Below are positions 25,464 to 34,816 of a DNA stretch of 38,698 nt, one piece after another. Source of the DNA: Candidatus Pelagibacterales bacterium (GTDB lineage Bacteria; Pseudomonadota; Alphaproteobacteria; Pelagibacterales; Pelagibacteraceae). The DNA lies in contig SHAO01000003.1 in NCBI GenBank assembly GCA_004213215.1, positions 1 to 38,698 of the forward strand. The letters are read 5' to 3'. The notes under the pieces were generated by a model. The model saw only the letters and a list, made by a program, of their open reading frames with translations. It was not told the origin of the DNA and ran no database searches. The position numbers and the translations under genes were made by a program. Numbering within the stretch: the stretch's first letter is position 1; every line of letters begins with the position of its first letter.

Positions 25464-26188
25464 AGGATTTTTTTAAAGAAACGTTTAATTCTTATACTTT
25501 CATTCCAGTTCCAAAATTTAAAAATTGATCCCTTTTTTTTATCATTAGAAAAAAAGATAAATTGAGCTTTACCAACAAAATTATTAATATGAACATATCC
25601 AACAGATCCTAGAAAACGACTGTCTTTTGAACAATCCCTATTGTCACCCATAAAAAAATAACTATTTTTAGGAACTATAAATTTATCGCTATATATCATT
25701 GTTCCATCTTTTCTATATGAAGCTATATATTTTATTCCATTAGGAAGAGTTTCTTCAAACAAATTACTTTCTAAAATTTCATTTCCACAATATATATTTT
25801 TCGTTTCTGCTAACTTTATTTTCTTAACTTTCAAATTATTTATATATAGATCTTTATCAACGATTTGAATAATGTCTCCCGGTAAACCGATCAATCTTTT
25901 GATATAATCTGTTCTATTATCCTCTGGAGTTTTAAACACAATAACATCTCCTCTTTTGGGAAATTTTGTGAAAATTCTTTCATCTAAGACTCGTGGACTA
26001 AATGGAAAAGAATGTTGGCTATACCCATAAGAATATTTTGATACAAATAAACGATCACCAACTAATAAATTGGGTTCCATTGAAGATGAGGGAATATAAA
26101 AAGGTTGAAAAAAAAAACTTCTAATAAAAATAGCAATTAATAAAGCCAAAAGTAAAATTTTAACATTTTCTATAATTTTTTTTTTCAT
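25460..26188 (-). CDS. lepB: Signal peptidase I
   Basis: LepB removes signal peptides from exported proteins. The 242-residue protein has one N-terminal membrane helix (residues ~8-25). The catalytic dyad is S36 in IPSSSMEPNL and K97 in YIKRLIGLPGD, followed by the box E motif GDNRDCSKDSR. A pair of cysteines elsewhere (IYCGNE and RDCSKDS) matches the alphaproteobacterial form. The TAATG junction shows that its ATG overlaps the stop of the restored acpS frame, not the stop of the truncated frame. Confidence 0.96.
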   Translation of the reverse strand: MKKKIIENVKILLLALLIAIFIRSFFFQPFYIPSSSMEPNLLVGDRLFVSKYSYGYSQHSFPFSPRVLDERIFTKFPKRGDVIVFKTPEDNRTDYIKRLIGLPGDIIQIVDKDLYINNLKVKKIKLAETKNIYCGNEILESNLFEETLPNGIKYIASYRKDGTMIYSDKFIVPKNSYFFMGDNRDCSKDSRFLGSVGYVHINNFVGKAQFIFFSNDKKKGSIFKFWNWNESIRIKRFFKKIL

Positions 26189-26581
26189 TAGTTATAAGAT
26201 ATTATCACTGTAGCTTGTGCCCAAGGCTCATCATCGGACAGCGACAAATATATAAAGTACTTTTTAGTCTTAATTTTTTTTTTTTAAAAAAGCATCAGTA
26301 GATCCACTTAACTTTATAGATGGTTTACCAAACTTATTATTCAATACTTCTATATTTTTAAAATCTATACCTTTTCTGATACCTGTACCCAATGCTTTGC
26401 TTAGAGCTTCTTTAGCAGCAAATCTTTTAGCATAGAATGCCGAAGAATTTTTTTTCTTTTCACAATAAATAATTTCATTTTTTGAAAATATTCTTTTTTT
26501 AAAAGCTTCACCATTTTTCCTTAATGATTTTTTCATTCTTTTAACATTGACAATATCTGTGCCTATACCAAAAATATTCAT
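26188..26581 (-). CDS. acpS: Holo-ACP synthase with apparent frameshift in an A12 tract
   Basis: AcpS transfers 4'-phosphopantetheine from CoA to acyl carrier protein. Starting at 26581 the sequence reads MNIFGIGTDIVNVKRM (metal-binding D9) and later RFAAKEALSKALGTG. The continuous frame stops at 26270, after 103 residues and just past a run of twelve A's (26274-26285, minus strand). In another frame the missing C-terminus follows exactly: IKTKKYFIYLSLSDDEPW, then AQATVIISYN and a TAA at 26188-26190 overlapping the lepB ATG. LSLSD.EPWAQA is the conserved family end. One A fewer (or two more) restores a protein of about 130 residues. It may be a sequencing error, slippage-rescued expression, or a real mutation. 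Confidence 0.85.
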
Positions 26582-26582
26582 A

Positions 26583-27308
26583 TTAACTTTTAATTATATT
26601 TTTAAACTTTTTAATTGAGCTTTTTAAACCAACGAATAGAGAATCTGAAATAATAAAATGACCAATATTAAGTTCAGAAATATATTTAATTTTTGAAATC
26701 GTGTAAGCCGATTTATAATTAAGTCCGTGTCCTGCGTGTGCTTCCATACCAATTTTTACAGCGTATGCTGCTGATTTTTTTATCTTTAAAAATTCTGATT
26801 GTGACCTTTTTCTTTTATTAAACAAATTACAATATTTTCCCGTATGAATTTCAACAGCGTCGGCACCAAGTATTTTTGAGGTTGTTATATCAAAAATTTT
26901 TGGTTCAACAAATAGAGAAACTCTTATTTTATTTTTTTTTAGTGAAATAATTATTTTTCTTAACAAATTTTTTTGGGAATAAAGATTTAATCCACCTTCA
27001 GTTGTGAGTTCTTTTCTTTTTTCTGGCACGATACAAACATAATCGGGTTTATATTTTTTTGCTATTTTTAACATTTCTCTTGTGGGAGCCATTTCTAAAT
27101 TTAAAGGTATTTTTATTTTTTTTTTTATTGCTTTTAAATCACTCTCTTTAATGTGTCTTTTATCTTCTCTTAAATGAATAGTTATGGAATCTGCACCACT
27201 TTGTTCAGCTATCAAGGCAGCCTTCAAAGGTTCAGGGTAAATTTCACCTCTTGCATTTCTAATAGTAGCAACATGATCGATGTTTACACCAAGTCTTTTA
27301 TTAATCAT
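26583..27308 (-). CDS. pdxJ: Pyridoxine 5'-phosphate synthase
   Basis: PdxJ makes pyridoxine 5'-phosphate from 1-deoxyxylulose 5-phosphate and aminoacetone phosphate. The 241-residue TIM-barrel has the N-terminal LGVNIDHVATIRNARG signature, 'ADSITIHLREDKRHI', 'VSLFVEP' and 'GAHAGHGLNYKS'-type C-terminal motifs ('MEAHAGHGLNYKSAY'). It lies one base from both pyrE and acpS. Many neighbours in this window (metY, glyA) need the PLP it supplies. Confidence 0.96.
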   Translation of the reverse strand: MINKRLGVNIDHVATIRNARGEIYPEPLKAALIAEQSGADSITIHLREDKRHIKESDLKAIKKKIKIPLNLEMAPTREMLKIAKKYKPDYVCIVPEKRKELTTEGGLNLYSQKNLLRKIIISLKKNKIRVSLFVEPKIFDITTSKILGADAVEIHTGKYCNLFNKRKRSQSEFLKIKKSAAYAVKIGMEAHAGHGLNYKSAYTISKIKYISELNIGHFIISDSLFVGLKSSIKKFKNIIKS

Positions 27309-27309
27309 T

Positions 27310-27891
27310 TTACAAATTTCTACTACCAGGTTTATGCGGTTCTATTTTTTGAAGTTCTGAGGGAATTTCATTTTCTTTAAATGTTTTAATATCAATCTTG
27401 ACCTGGGATATAATTTCACTTTTAATTAGTATATTACTATCAGATCTATCTATAATACATGCATAACCCAATAATTTAGAGTTATTTCTCTTTATTAAGT
27501 CAGCGCATTCTAAGGCTGATTTTCCTGTTGTAACTACGTCTTCAACAATAAGCACATTTGATTTTTTTGGAATTTTAAAACCTCTTCTTAATACTAACTC
27601 TCCATCGACTCTTTCACAAAAAATTGTTTCTACAGATAGTTGTCTTCCAACCTCGTATCCAACAACAATACCACCAACGGCTGGAGACAAAATAATATCA
27701 ATTTTATCAAAAAACTTACGTATTTTTTCACATAATGAAGAACATATAATTTCTGCTTTATTTGGATGACTTAATAATTTAGCACATTGTACATATTGAT
27801 CACTGTGCAAACCGGATGAAAGAATAAAATGACCCTCTAGTAATGCTTCAGTTTCTTTTAAAATTTTTAAAGATTCTTTGTAAGAGAGCAT
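27310..27891 (-). CDS. pyrE: Orotate phosphoribosyltransferase
   Basis: PyrE joins orotate to PRPP to give OMP in pyrimidine synthesis. The 193-residue protein has 'EGHFILSSGLHSDQYVQ' near the N-terminus and the PRPP-binding motif VLIVEDVVTTGKSALE. Its start lies inside spoT with a 44-base overlap. The start fits the family N-terminus, and AGGAAAAAGG immediately upstream serves as ribosome-binding site, so the overlap looks real. Confidence 0.95.
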   Translation of the reverse strand: MLSYKESLKILKETEALLEGHFILSSGLHSDQYVQCAKLLSHPNKAEIICSSLCEKIRKFFDKIDIILSPAVGGIVVGYEVGRQLSVETIFCERVDGELVLRRGFKIPKKSNVLIVEDVVTTGKSALECADLIKRNNSKLLGYACIIDRSDSNILIKSEIISQVKIDIKTFKENEIPSELQKIEPHKPGSRNL

Positions 27892-29590
27892 CCTTTTTCC
27901 TATGTCTTATTATCTTAAATTTATATTCTTTTAATTTTAGTTCAGTTATTAAATTTTTATAATTTTTTAAATCCTTAACTTGTATATCAAATATAAATTC
28001 TAAATAATCAGTCTTTTTAGCTATGATTTCCATATGTTTTATATTGTTTTGATGAAAACCAATTAAACTACTTACTTCACCAAGTTTTCCTGGAAGATTT
28101 GGTATTTTGATGCATAAACTGCTAAAATACATTTTTTCAGAATTTTCATTAGTATTTTTTCTATTTTGCCAATATTTTCTTATAGAGGCCCTAGCTTTAC
28201 CTGTTTTTGTATAAGAGAGCCATTGAAGTGATGGGGAGGCGCTTTCTAATCCAAAAATATTAACTAGATCTCCATTTTTTAGAACACTTTGTAAAGGTGA
28301 GCCTCTTCCATTAATATCACAAGAAACTAATCTATCACCAATTTTTGTGTGTACTGCATAAGCAAAATCTATTGGCGTTGCTCCTCTAGGTAATTTAATA
28401 ACCTCACCCTTTGGAGTAAAACAGAAAACATTATCTTGAAACATTTGAAGTTTTGTATATTCCAGAGAATGTTCTGTGTTATTTTCTTTTTCCATAATTT
28501 CTACTAGATCTCTTAGCCAATCATATTCTTTAAGGGCCAAATGACTTACTTTTTCAGAAGATTTATATATCCAATGTGATGCTATACCGCGTTCAGCAAA
28601 ATCATGCATCTTTTGAGTTCTGATCTGTATTTCAATTCTTTCTTTGTTGGGGCCAATAACCGAAGTGTGAATAGATTTATAACTATTGATTTTTGGAGTT
28701 GATATATAATCTTTAAATTTTCCAGGAATAGCAGACCAGTTTGAATGAAAAAGTCCGAGCGTTTTATAACAAGTATCTATATCATCAACAATAACACGAA
28801 AACCAATAATATCTGTAAGTTGTTCAAGAGATACTCTTTTTGACTGCATTTTTCTCCAAATTGAAAAAGGAGTTTTTTCACGTCCAATTATTTTGGCTTG
28901 AACACTATTGTTTTTTAAAACTTCAATAAACTCTTTTGAAATTTCTTGAAAATTTTTTTCTCTAATTTCTTTATTTGTAGAAATTTTATCAACTACAAGA
29001 TTTCTTGCTTCAGGATTCAGTTTTTGGAAAGATAAATCTTCAAGTTCATCACGTATGGAATTCATTCCCATTCTATCTGCAAGGGGCGCATATATTTCCA
29101 TCGTTTCTTTTGCTTTTCTTATTCTTTTTTGTAAATCTGGAACAGAATTTAAAGTTCTCATATTATGTAGTCTGTCAGCTAATTTAACGAGCAATACTCT
29201 TATATCCTTTGAAGTAGCTAAAATAAGTTTCCTAAAATTTTCAGTTTTTGAATTAGACATAGCCTTACCCTCTAACTCAGATATTTTTGTAACACCCTCT
29301 ACTAAGTCAGCTACTTCCTTACCAAATTCTTTCTCTACGGTTTCGTATGTTGCCTTTGTATCCTCAATAGTATCGTGTAATAAACCAGTAGTTATTGTTG
29401 CGCTATCAAGTTTTAAATCTGTTAAAATATCTGCAACAGCAATAGGATGTATGGTAAATGGTTCTCCAGAATCTCTCTTTTGGTCCTTATGGGCATTTAA
29501 AGCAAATGTGTAAGCTTTTGATAATGTTTCAGGATTAAAAAAACGATTATAAACTTTTACCTTTTTGATTAAATCTTTTTGATTTAACAT
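27848..29590 (-). CDS. spoT: Bifunctional (p)ppGpp synthase/hydrolase, shortened Rel/SpoT
   Basis: This enzyme makes and degrades (p)ppGpp. The hydrolase HD domain is intact, with H72-D73 and E76-D77 in HDTIEDT and 'KLADRLHNMRTL'. The synthetase domain follows with 'DIIGFRVIVDDIDTCY' and 'YKSIHTSVIG', then a TGS domain ('VFCFTPKGEVIKLPRG'). The C-terminal ACT domain begins near residue 500 ('CIKIPNLPGKLGEVSSLI'). Between TGS and ACT only about 50 residues remain, where typical Rel/SpoT has about 200 (helical and zinc-finger/RIS parts). The total is 580 residues rather than 700 or more. It is the head of the spoT-pyrE-pdxJ-acpS order seen in other Alphaproteobacteria. Confidence 0.94.
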   Translation of the reverse strand: MLNQKDLIKKVKVYNRFFNPETLSKAYTFALNAHKDQKRDSGEPFTIHPIAVADILTDLKLDSATITTGLLHDTIEDTKATYETVEKEFGKEVADLVEGVTKISELEGKAMSNSKTENFRKLILATSKDIRVLLVKLADRLHNMRTLNSVPDLQKRIRKAKETMEIYAPLADRMGMNSIRDELEDLSFQKLNPEARNLVVDKISTNKEIREKNFQEISKEFIEVLKNNSVQAKIIGREKTPFSIWRKMQSKRVSLEQLTDIIGFRVIVDDIDTCYKTLGLFHSNWSAIPGKFKDYISTPKINSYKSIHTSVIGPNKERIEIQIRTQKMHDFAERGIASHWIYKSSEKVSHLALKEYDWLRDLVEIMEKENNTEHSLEYTKLQMFQDNVFCFTPKGEVIKLPRGATPIDFAYAVHTKIGDRLVSCDINGRGSPLQSVLKNGDLVNIFGLESASPSLQWLSYTKTGKARASIRKYWQNRKNTNENSEKMYFSSLCIKIPNLPGKLGEVSSLIGFHQNNIKHMEIIAKKTDYLEFIFDIQVKDLKNYKNLITELKLKEYKFKIIRHRKKDALLQRIFKNFKRN

Positions 29591-29602
29591 ATAAATATTA
29601 TA

Positions 29603-30115
29603 TCAAGATTTATTAACCTTTAATATAGAGTTCTTGTCCTCTTTTGGAAGTTTATCTATCAAGACACTTATAGACTCTTTAGTTTCAGGGTGTTTCCAAT
29701 GAGGAAGTATTTCTTTAATTGGGTATAAAACAAAATTTCTATTAATAAGCTGAATGTGGGGCACTTTAAATTCTAAATCTTTATACTTAAAATTTATAAT
29801 TTGACCTTTGTAATCAATTATATCTATATCACATGTGCGGGGATCATTTTTTTTTTTTCTCTTCCTTTCAAGAGACTCCTCAATAAAAATTAATACGGAG
29901 GCTAAATCTATCGGGGGAAGATCTGTTTCCATTTCAGCTATAATATTAATAAACTTAGGGTTTTTTTCATTAGGATATGAAGGAGATTCATAAAAACTAG
30001 ATTTGCTTTTTAATTTAATTTTATATTTTTCTAGAGCAGAAACTGCTATCTCAATATTCTGAAATCTATCTCCAAAACTAGATGGTAAATTTGATCCTAA
30101 ACCTAATAAAATCAT
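29603..30115 (-). CDS. folK: 2-amino-4-hydroxy-6-hydroxymethyldihydropteridine pyrophosphokinase
   Basis: FolK transfers pyrophosphate from ATP to hydroxymethyl-dihydropterin in folate synthesis. The 170-residue protein starts ILLGLGSNLP and has the Mg-ATP signature 'RKRKKNDPRTCDIDIIDY' and 'VPHIQLINRNFVLYPI'. No DHPS or FolB domain is fused. It sits between smpB (6 bases) and spoT (12 bases), in the dapA-smpB-folK-spoT series. Confidence 0.94.
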   Translation of the reverse strand: MILLGLGSNLPSSFGDRFQNIEIAVSALEKYKIKLKSKSSFYESPSYPNEKNPKFINIIAEMETDLPPIDLASVLIFIEESLERKRKKKNDPRTCDIDIIDYKGQIINFKYKDLEFKVPHIQLINRNFVLYPIKEILPHWKHPETKESISVLIDKLPKEDKNSILKVNKS

Positions 30116-30121
30116 TTTATA

Positions 30122-30592
30122 TTAACTAGATCTTCTAAAAAATCTCGCTTTTTCTCTATTCCAATCGCGAGTTTTTTTAGTATGTCTTTTATCATACTCT
30201 TTTTTACCTTTTGCTACAGCAATTTCAACTTTTGCTTTTCCCTTTTTAAAATATAGTTTTGTTGGTATTAACGTAAAACCTTCTCTATTAATTCGTCCAA
30301 TAAGTTTGTTAATTTCTTTTTTGTTTAAAAGTAACTTTCTGTTACGCAGTGGCTCATGGTCATTGTAACTCGACTCTTTATAGGATGACACATGTGAGTT
30401 TACTAAAAATATTTCACCATTATGATCGTATGCATATGCATCTGAAATATTTACTTTTCCTGTTCTGATTGATTTAATTTCTGAACTTTTAAGAACTATT
30501 CCAGCTTCAAAAAACTCTTTAAAAAAATAATTAAAAGCTGCTTTTCTATTTTTTGAAATTATCTTTAAACCAGTTTTGGTTTTATGCTTCAT
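30122..30592 (-). CDS. smpB: SsrA-binding protein SmpB
   Basis: SmpB brings tmRNA to stalled ribosomes. The 156-residue beta-barrel protein has '[30 protein letters not shown]', the RNA-binding '[13 protein letters not shown]' region and the basic tail '[20 protein letters not shown]' that enters the mRNA channel. It overlaps dapA by 4 bases, a common alphaproteobacterial pair. tmRNA itself is not in the window. Confidence 0.97.
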   Translation of the reverse strand: MKHKTKTGLKIISKNRKAAFNYFFKEFFEAGIVLKSSEIKSIRTGKVNISDAYAYDHNGEIFLVNSHVSSYKESSYNDHEPLRNRKLLLNKKEINKLIGRINREGFTLIPTKLYFKKGKAKVEIAVAKGKKEYDKRHTKKTRDWNREKARFFRRSS

Positions 30593-31476
30593 TGTTTAAT
30601 TAAACCAGCATTAACCATTGCAGATTTAACAACTTTCTTTGTTGGTTCTGTTATTTTAACAAGAGGAAGTCTTACATCATCTAAACAGAGTTTCAATAAA
30701 CTTGCTGCATATTTTACTGGTGATGGATTGCTTTCTATAAATAAAGAATTATGAATAGGTTGTAAAAGTTTATCTAACTTTTCAGCTTCTTTTAAATCAC
30801 TTTCCATTTTGGATACAGAAAGTTTTTGAAATTCTGAACATAGTTTTGGAGCAATATTGGCCGTAACACTAATAGATCCTACTCCACCACGTTTATTAAA
30901 TTCAAAAGCATTATCATCATTGCCAGTTAATTGAATAAAATCATTTCCCATTTTTTCTTTTTGTTGATTTACTCTATCTAAAACTCCTGTTGCATCTTTT
31001 ACACCAACGATATTTTTTAATTCAAAAAGTCTAGCCATAGTATCAACGTTCATATCAACAACTGATCTTGATGGTATATTATAAATAATTATTGGAATTC
31101 CACAGTTATCATTAATTGCTTTATAATGTTGGAACAAACCTTCTTGGGTAGGTTTGTTATAATAAGGTGTAACTACAAGTGCGCCATCGACTCCAGCTTT
31201 TTCTGCAAATTTTGTTAAAGATATTGCTTCACTTGTAGAGTTTGATCCTGTGCCTGCTATTATTTGAACTTTACCTTTTGCTTCTTTAACACATAACTCT
31301 ATGACTCTCTCATGCTCTTCATGGCTTAAGGTTGGAGATTCTCCAGTTGTTCCTGCTGGCACAAGTCCTGAAGTGCCATTTTTTAAATGATGATGAATTA
31401 AAGAAATATAAGCTTCCTCATCAAGAGAATTATCCTTAAATGGTGTTATTAATGCTACATTTGATCCTTTAAACAT
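30589..31476 (-). CDS. dapA: 4-hydroxy-tetrahydrodipicolinate synthase
   Basis: DapA condenses pyruvate with aspartate semialdehyde toward diaminopimelate and lysine. The 295-residue TIM barrel has [10 protein letters not shown] (42-51) with the active-site threonine, the tyrosine in '[10 protein letters not shown]', and the Schiff-base lysine K160 in IVGVKDATG. It is divergent from slt with only 33 bases between start codons, so both promoters must be compact or lie inside the neighbouring gene. Confidence 0.97.
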   Translation of the reverse strand: MFKGSNVALITPFKDNSLDEEAYISLIHHHLKNGTSGLVPAGTTGESPTLSHEEHERVIELCVKEAKGKVQIIAGTGSNSTSEAISLTKFAEKAGVDGALVVTPYYNKPTQEGLFQHYKAINDNCGIPIIIYNIPSRSVVDMNVDTMARLFELKNIVGVKDATGVLDRVNQQKEKMGNDFIQLTGNDDNAFEFNKRGGVGSISVTANIAPKLCSEFQKLSVSKMESDLKEAEKLDKLLQPIHNSLFIESNPSPVKYAASLLKLCLDDVRLPLVKITEPTKKVVKSAMVNAGLIKQ

Positions 31477-31509
31477 AAATCTTTATAACATAAATTCATC
31501 TAATTTTTT

Positions 31510-33729
31510 ATGAAGAAACTGTTTAAACATAAAGTATTATTTTTAGGTTTTTCTATAATTTTAACAGTAAATAGCGTAGCTGCTGCTGATAAATTAATCC
31601 CAAAAGCTAAACCAAAGCCGGATGAGGAAATAGTTTCACAGGTCAAACAAAAAAAACATATATATCCTAAAAAAAAGCCCGCAGAGAAGATAGAAAAAAT
31701 CTCAAACGAAGTAATTGAAATTACTGATAACAATAAAGATTCGGTTGCTATATATCCTCAAAAAAAACCGATAGTTTTTAAAAAATCAATAGATAAAACG
31801 GTATCTAAATCATTAATACTATCTAAAAATGATTTTAAAATTGCAAAGGAAGTTTTTAAAGCTATAGATAAAAAAAAATGGCAAACAGCAATTAAACTTT
31901 CAAAAAAATCCAAAGATAAGAGTTTATTTAAACTGGTTTATTGGATCTATCTAAAAAAACCAACTAATTCTGCTAGTTTCTATGATTATTTAACTTTTAT
32001 TAATAACAATCCTTATTACCCTAGGATCAATAGATTGAGATACCTAGCAGAACATAAAATCAATTTAAATAAAACTTCACCATCTGTAATAAAAAAATGG
32101 TTTGGCGATTTAGGCCCATTAAGTGATTTTGGAAAAATAAAACTTGGTGAAATTTATTTATTAGATGGAAATATAGAAAAAGGTTCTCAATTAATAAAGG
32201 AAGGCTGGATAAAAGCTAGACTTTCAAAAGCAGATTTAAAATATTTGAGAAAGAAGTATAAAAAAATAATTACTGTATCAGATAATATTGCAAGAGCGGA
32301 TTGGCATGCTTGGGAAGGTAAACACTGGGATGTCCAAAGAATGCTAAGATATTTGCCTAAAGATGAAACAGCTTTATATAGAGCCAGACAATTACTAATG
32401 AGTAGATCTTATGGTGTTGATAACGCTATAGCAAAAATTCCAATTAGTTTAAAAAATGATATTGGTTTAAAATACGACAGATTAAAATGGCGTAGAAGAA
32501 GAGGTAGATTAGAAGGTTCGCTTGAAATTTTATTTAAAACACCTAATGATAAAAATAAATTAGTACGTCCTGACAAATGGTGGAAAGAAAGATCTATATT
32601 AACTCGCTCATTAATTTATAAAAAGAAATATGCATTAGCTTATAAAGTAAGTAGTAATCATTTTTTAGACGAGGGTCCTGAATACGCCGAAGCAGAATGG
32701 CTCTCAGGGTGGATAGCTTTAACATTTTTAAACGACCCAAATATGGCCTTACAACATTTTAAAAATTTTTATGATAACGTTGGTTATCCCATAAGTTTAT
32801 CAAGGGGTTCTTATTGGATAGCTCGAACATATAAAAAAATTAACAATAAACAAAAATCTGATGAATGGTTCAAAGAATCTTCAAAATATCTTAATACTTA
32901 CTATGGGCAATTAGCTTTTAATGAAATTAATAAAGAAAAACCTTTTACTCTTCAAGAAGAACCAGAAATCTCTAAGGATTATCAAAAAACATTTAATAAA
33001 AATTTATTGGTTAAGTCAGTACGTTTATTAAATGAGTTAGATAAAACAAAATATTCTAAAGATATACTTAAGCATTTAGCGCAACTAAATGTAGATGAGG
33101 GAAGTGAAATTTTAGCAGGTAAACTTGCAATAGAAATTGGAAGATATGATTATGCTATTCAAATTGCAAAAAAAGCTTCTTACGAAAAAAGATTTTTTAA
33201 CAAAATAAACTATCCAATAATTGAAACACCAGGTATTGTTAATAAAAAAAGAATGCCAAAGCCTGAACTTGTTTTATCTGTCATAAGACAAGAAAGCGAG
33301 TTTGATTCAAAGGCTAACAGTTCTGCTGGTGCACAGGGCATGATGCAACTTATGACTTACACAGCTAAACTTGTTGCGAAACAAGCAAAACTTCCTTATT
33401 CAAAAAGTAAACTTAAAAGCGACCCTAGCTATAATATAAAATTAGGTTCTTACTATCTGTCTAGTTTGCTCGAAATTTATGAAGGTTCATATCCATTTGC
33501 ATTAGCTGCATATAACGCTGGCCCTAAAAGAGTTAAGTATTGGAAAAAAATAAATGGAGACCCTCAGAAAGGAAAAATTAGTTATGTCGATTGGATTGAA
33601 CTTATTAAATTTAAAGAGACAAGAAATTATGTTCAAAGAGTTTTGGAAAATATTAATGTGTATAGATATATGTTAAGCGGTAAGCCAATAATAATATACG
33701 ATTTCTTTGAAGATAAACCTCATTATTAG
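31510..33729 (+). CDS. slt: Soluble lytic murein transglycosylase
   Basis: Slt cleaves peptidoglycan glycan strands to anhydromuropeptides in the periplasm. The 739-residue protein starts with a signal peptide (MKKLFKHKVLFLGFSIILTV, then NSVAAA). A Pro/Lys-rich linker follows in which I see three related PKKP-like motifs (IPKAKPKP, IYPKKKP, IYPQKKP). A long alpha-superhelical U-like region with TPR-like repeats comes next. The C-terminal SLT domain has the catalytic glutamate E595 in VIRQESEFD, then 'SSAGAQGMMQLM' and 'ALAAYNAGP.RV'. It ends just before convergent tRNA-Ser. Confidence 0.95.
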   Translation: MKKLFKHKVLFLGFSIILTVNSVAAADKLIPKAKPKPDEEIVSQVKQKKHIYPKKKPAEKIEKISNEVIEITDNNKDSVAIYPQKKPIVFKKSIDKTVSKSLILSKNDFKIAKEVFKAIDKKKWQTAIKLSKKSKDKSLFKLVYWIYLKKPTNSASFYDYLTFINNNPYYPRINRLRYLAEHKINLNKTSPSVIKKWFGDLGPLSDFGKIKLGEIYLLDGNIEKGSQLIKEGWIKARLSKADLKYLRKKYKKIITVSDNIARADWHAWEGKHWDVQRMLRYLPKDETALYRARQLLMSRSYGVDNAIAKIPISLKNDIGLKYDRLKWRRRRGRLEGSLEILFKTPNDKNKLVRPDKWWKERSILTRSLIYKKKYALAYKVSSNHFLDEGPEYAEAEWLSGWIALTFLNDPNMALQHFKNFYDNVGYPISLSRGSYWIARTYKKINNKQKSDEWFKESSKYLNTYYGQLAFNEINKEKPFTLQEEPEISKDYQKTFNKNLLVKSVRLLNELDKTKYSKDILKHLAQLNVDEGSEILAGKLAIEIGRYDYAIQIAKKASYEKRFFNKINYPIIETPGIVNKKRMPKPELVLSVIRQESEFDSKANSSAGAQGMMQLMTYTAKLVAKQAKLPYSKSKLKSDPSYNIKLGSYYLSSLLEIYEGSYPFALAAYNAGPKRVKYWKKINGDPQKGKISYVDWIELIKFKETRNYVQRVLENINVYRYMLSGKPIIIYDFFEDKPHY

Positions 33730-33733
33730 TTTT

Positions 33734-33825
<92 letters not shown>

Positions 33826-33833
33826 TACTAATG

Positions 33834-33862
33834 TATTTACCTTTATTTTAATTAGTTTTCAA
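33834..33862 (-). promoter_or_regulatory. Putative promoter of tRNA-Ser
   Basis: On the minus strand TTGAAA (33862-33857) and TAAATA (33839-33834) are 17 bases apart, and the -10 ends 8 bases before the mature tRNA 5' end. The hexamers and spacing are identical to the tRNA-Glu candidate. The predicted start site would be very close to the mature 5' end. Confidence 0.45.
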
Positions 33863-33881
33863 TTTATTGATAGCAGTAATA

Positions 33882-34757
33882 ATGAATAAAAAAACGTTAA
33901 ATGGAATTTTATATAGTGGCATTGGATCTTTTTGGTGGGGTGTAATTGGAGTTTTATACTTTAAATCAGTTTCTTTTATTAGTCCCCTAGAACTTACAAT
34001 TCATAGAACTGTTTGGACAGCATTTATATTAATTTTTTCAATATCAATATATTCCCGCTGGGGTAAAGTCTTTAATATAATTAAAAATAAAGAAAAAACT
34101 TTATTATTAGTTTTAACAAGCATACTAATTGTTACTAATTGGTATACATGGATATATGCAGTCACCGTAAACAAACTTATTGATGCAGCTTTTGGTTATT
34201 ATATTTTTCCAATACTAAGTGTTTTTTTAGGTATTTTATTTTTAAAAGAATCTCATAGTAAAATGAAGCTCTTTTCAGTTGGATTAGTAATAGTTGCTAT
34301 AATTTTTTTGCTTTTAGATATTAAATCAACTCCATGGATAGGATTAATCGTTGCTTTAACGTGGAGCACATATACTTTAATAAGAAAAAAAATTAATATT
34401 CCCACTGACTTAGGTTTGTTTATTGAGAGTGCATTTATGACACCATTTGCTCTTATAATTTTTTATTTTATAACAAAAAATGGAAATAATTTTTTTGGGC
34501 AAAATGATTTAAGTTTATCAATATGGCTTTTTTTTGCTGGGGCAAACACTCTTATACCCTTAGCATTGTATCTTCACGGCTCTTCATTGGCCGGTTTAGG
34601 AGCAGCAGCTATGATTTTTTTCCTAGCTCCTTCAGGCCAATTTTTACTAGGTTATTTTTACTTTGGTGAAATGCTTGATGTTAATAAGTTAATAAGCTTC
34701 ATTATTATTTGGATTGCTGTGGCAATTTATTTGAAAGATTTGGCTAAAGATAACTGA
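33882..34757 (+). CDS. rarD: EamA-family transporter, RarD type
   Basis: This is a 291-residue integral membrane protein with about ten hydrophobic helices in two EamA repeats. I use ATG 33882 (MNKKTLNGILYSGIGSF); the longer frame would need a TTG at 33867. RarD-like features are 'WWGVIGVLYFKSVSFISPLELTIHRTVWT' in the first helices and 'YYIFPILSVFLGILFLKE' mid-protein. Family members export or import small metabolites; the substrate is not known. Its start region is divergent from tRNA-Ser. It is followed after 59 bases by soxB, and the two could be co-transcribed. Confidence 0.88.
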   Translation: MNKKTLNGILYSGIGSFWWGVIGVLYFKSVSFISPLELTIHRTVWTAFILIFSISIYSRWGKVFNIIKNKEKTLLLVLTSILIVTNWYTWIYAVTVNKLIDAAFGYYIFPILSVFLGILFLKESHSKMKLFSVGLVIVAIIFLLLDIKSTPWIGLIVALTWSTYTLIRKKINIPTDLGLFIESAFMTPFALIIFYFITKNGNNFFGQNDLSLSIWLFFAGANTLIPLALYLHGSSLAGLGAAAMIFFLAPSGQFLLGYFYFGEMLDVNKLISFIIIWIAVAIYLKDLAKDN

Positions 34758-34816
34758 TTTAAACTGCTATAAAATAACACTTTTATTATTATAAATATTA
34801 AATTATTTTAAAAAAT
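34758..34816 (+). other. Short spacer between rarD and soxB
   Basis: These 59 bases are almost entirely A and T, with no stable hairpin and no strong promoter hexamer pair. I see no glycine-riboswitch-like sequence. A TATAAAATAA stretch could act as a -10, but no matching -35 is present. Confidence 0.3.

Noticed and set aside
29055-29513. 152-codon + strand frame inside spoT
   Set aside because: Antisense shadow of the HD domain of spoT, with no family motif and no ribosome-binding site.
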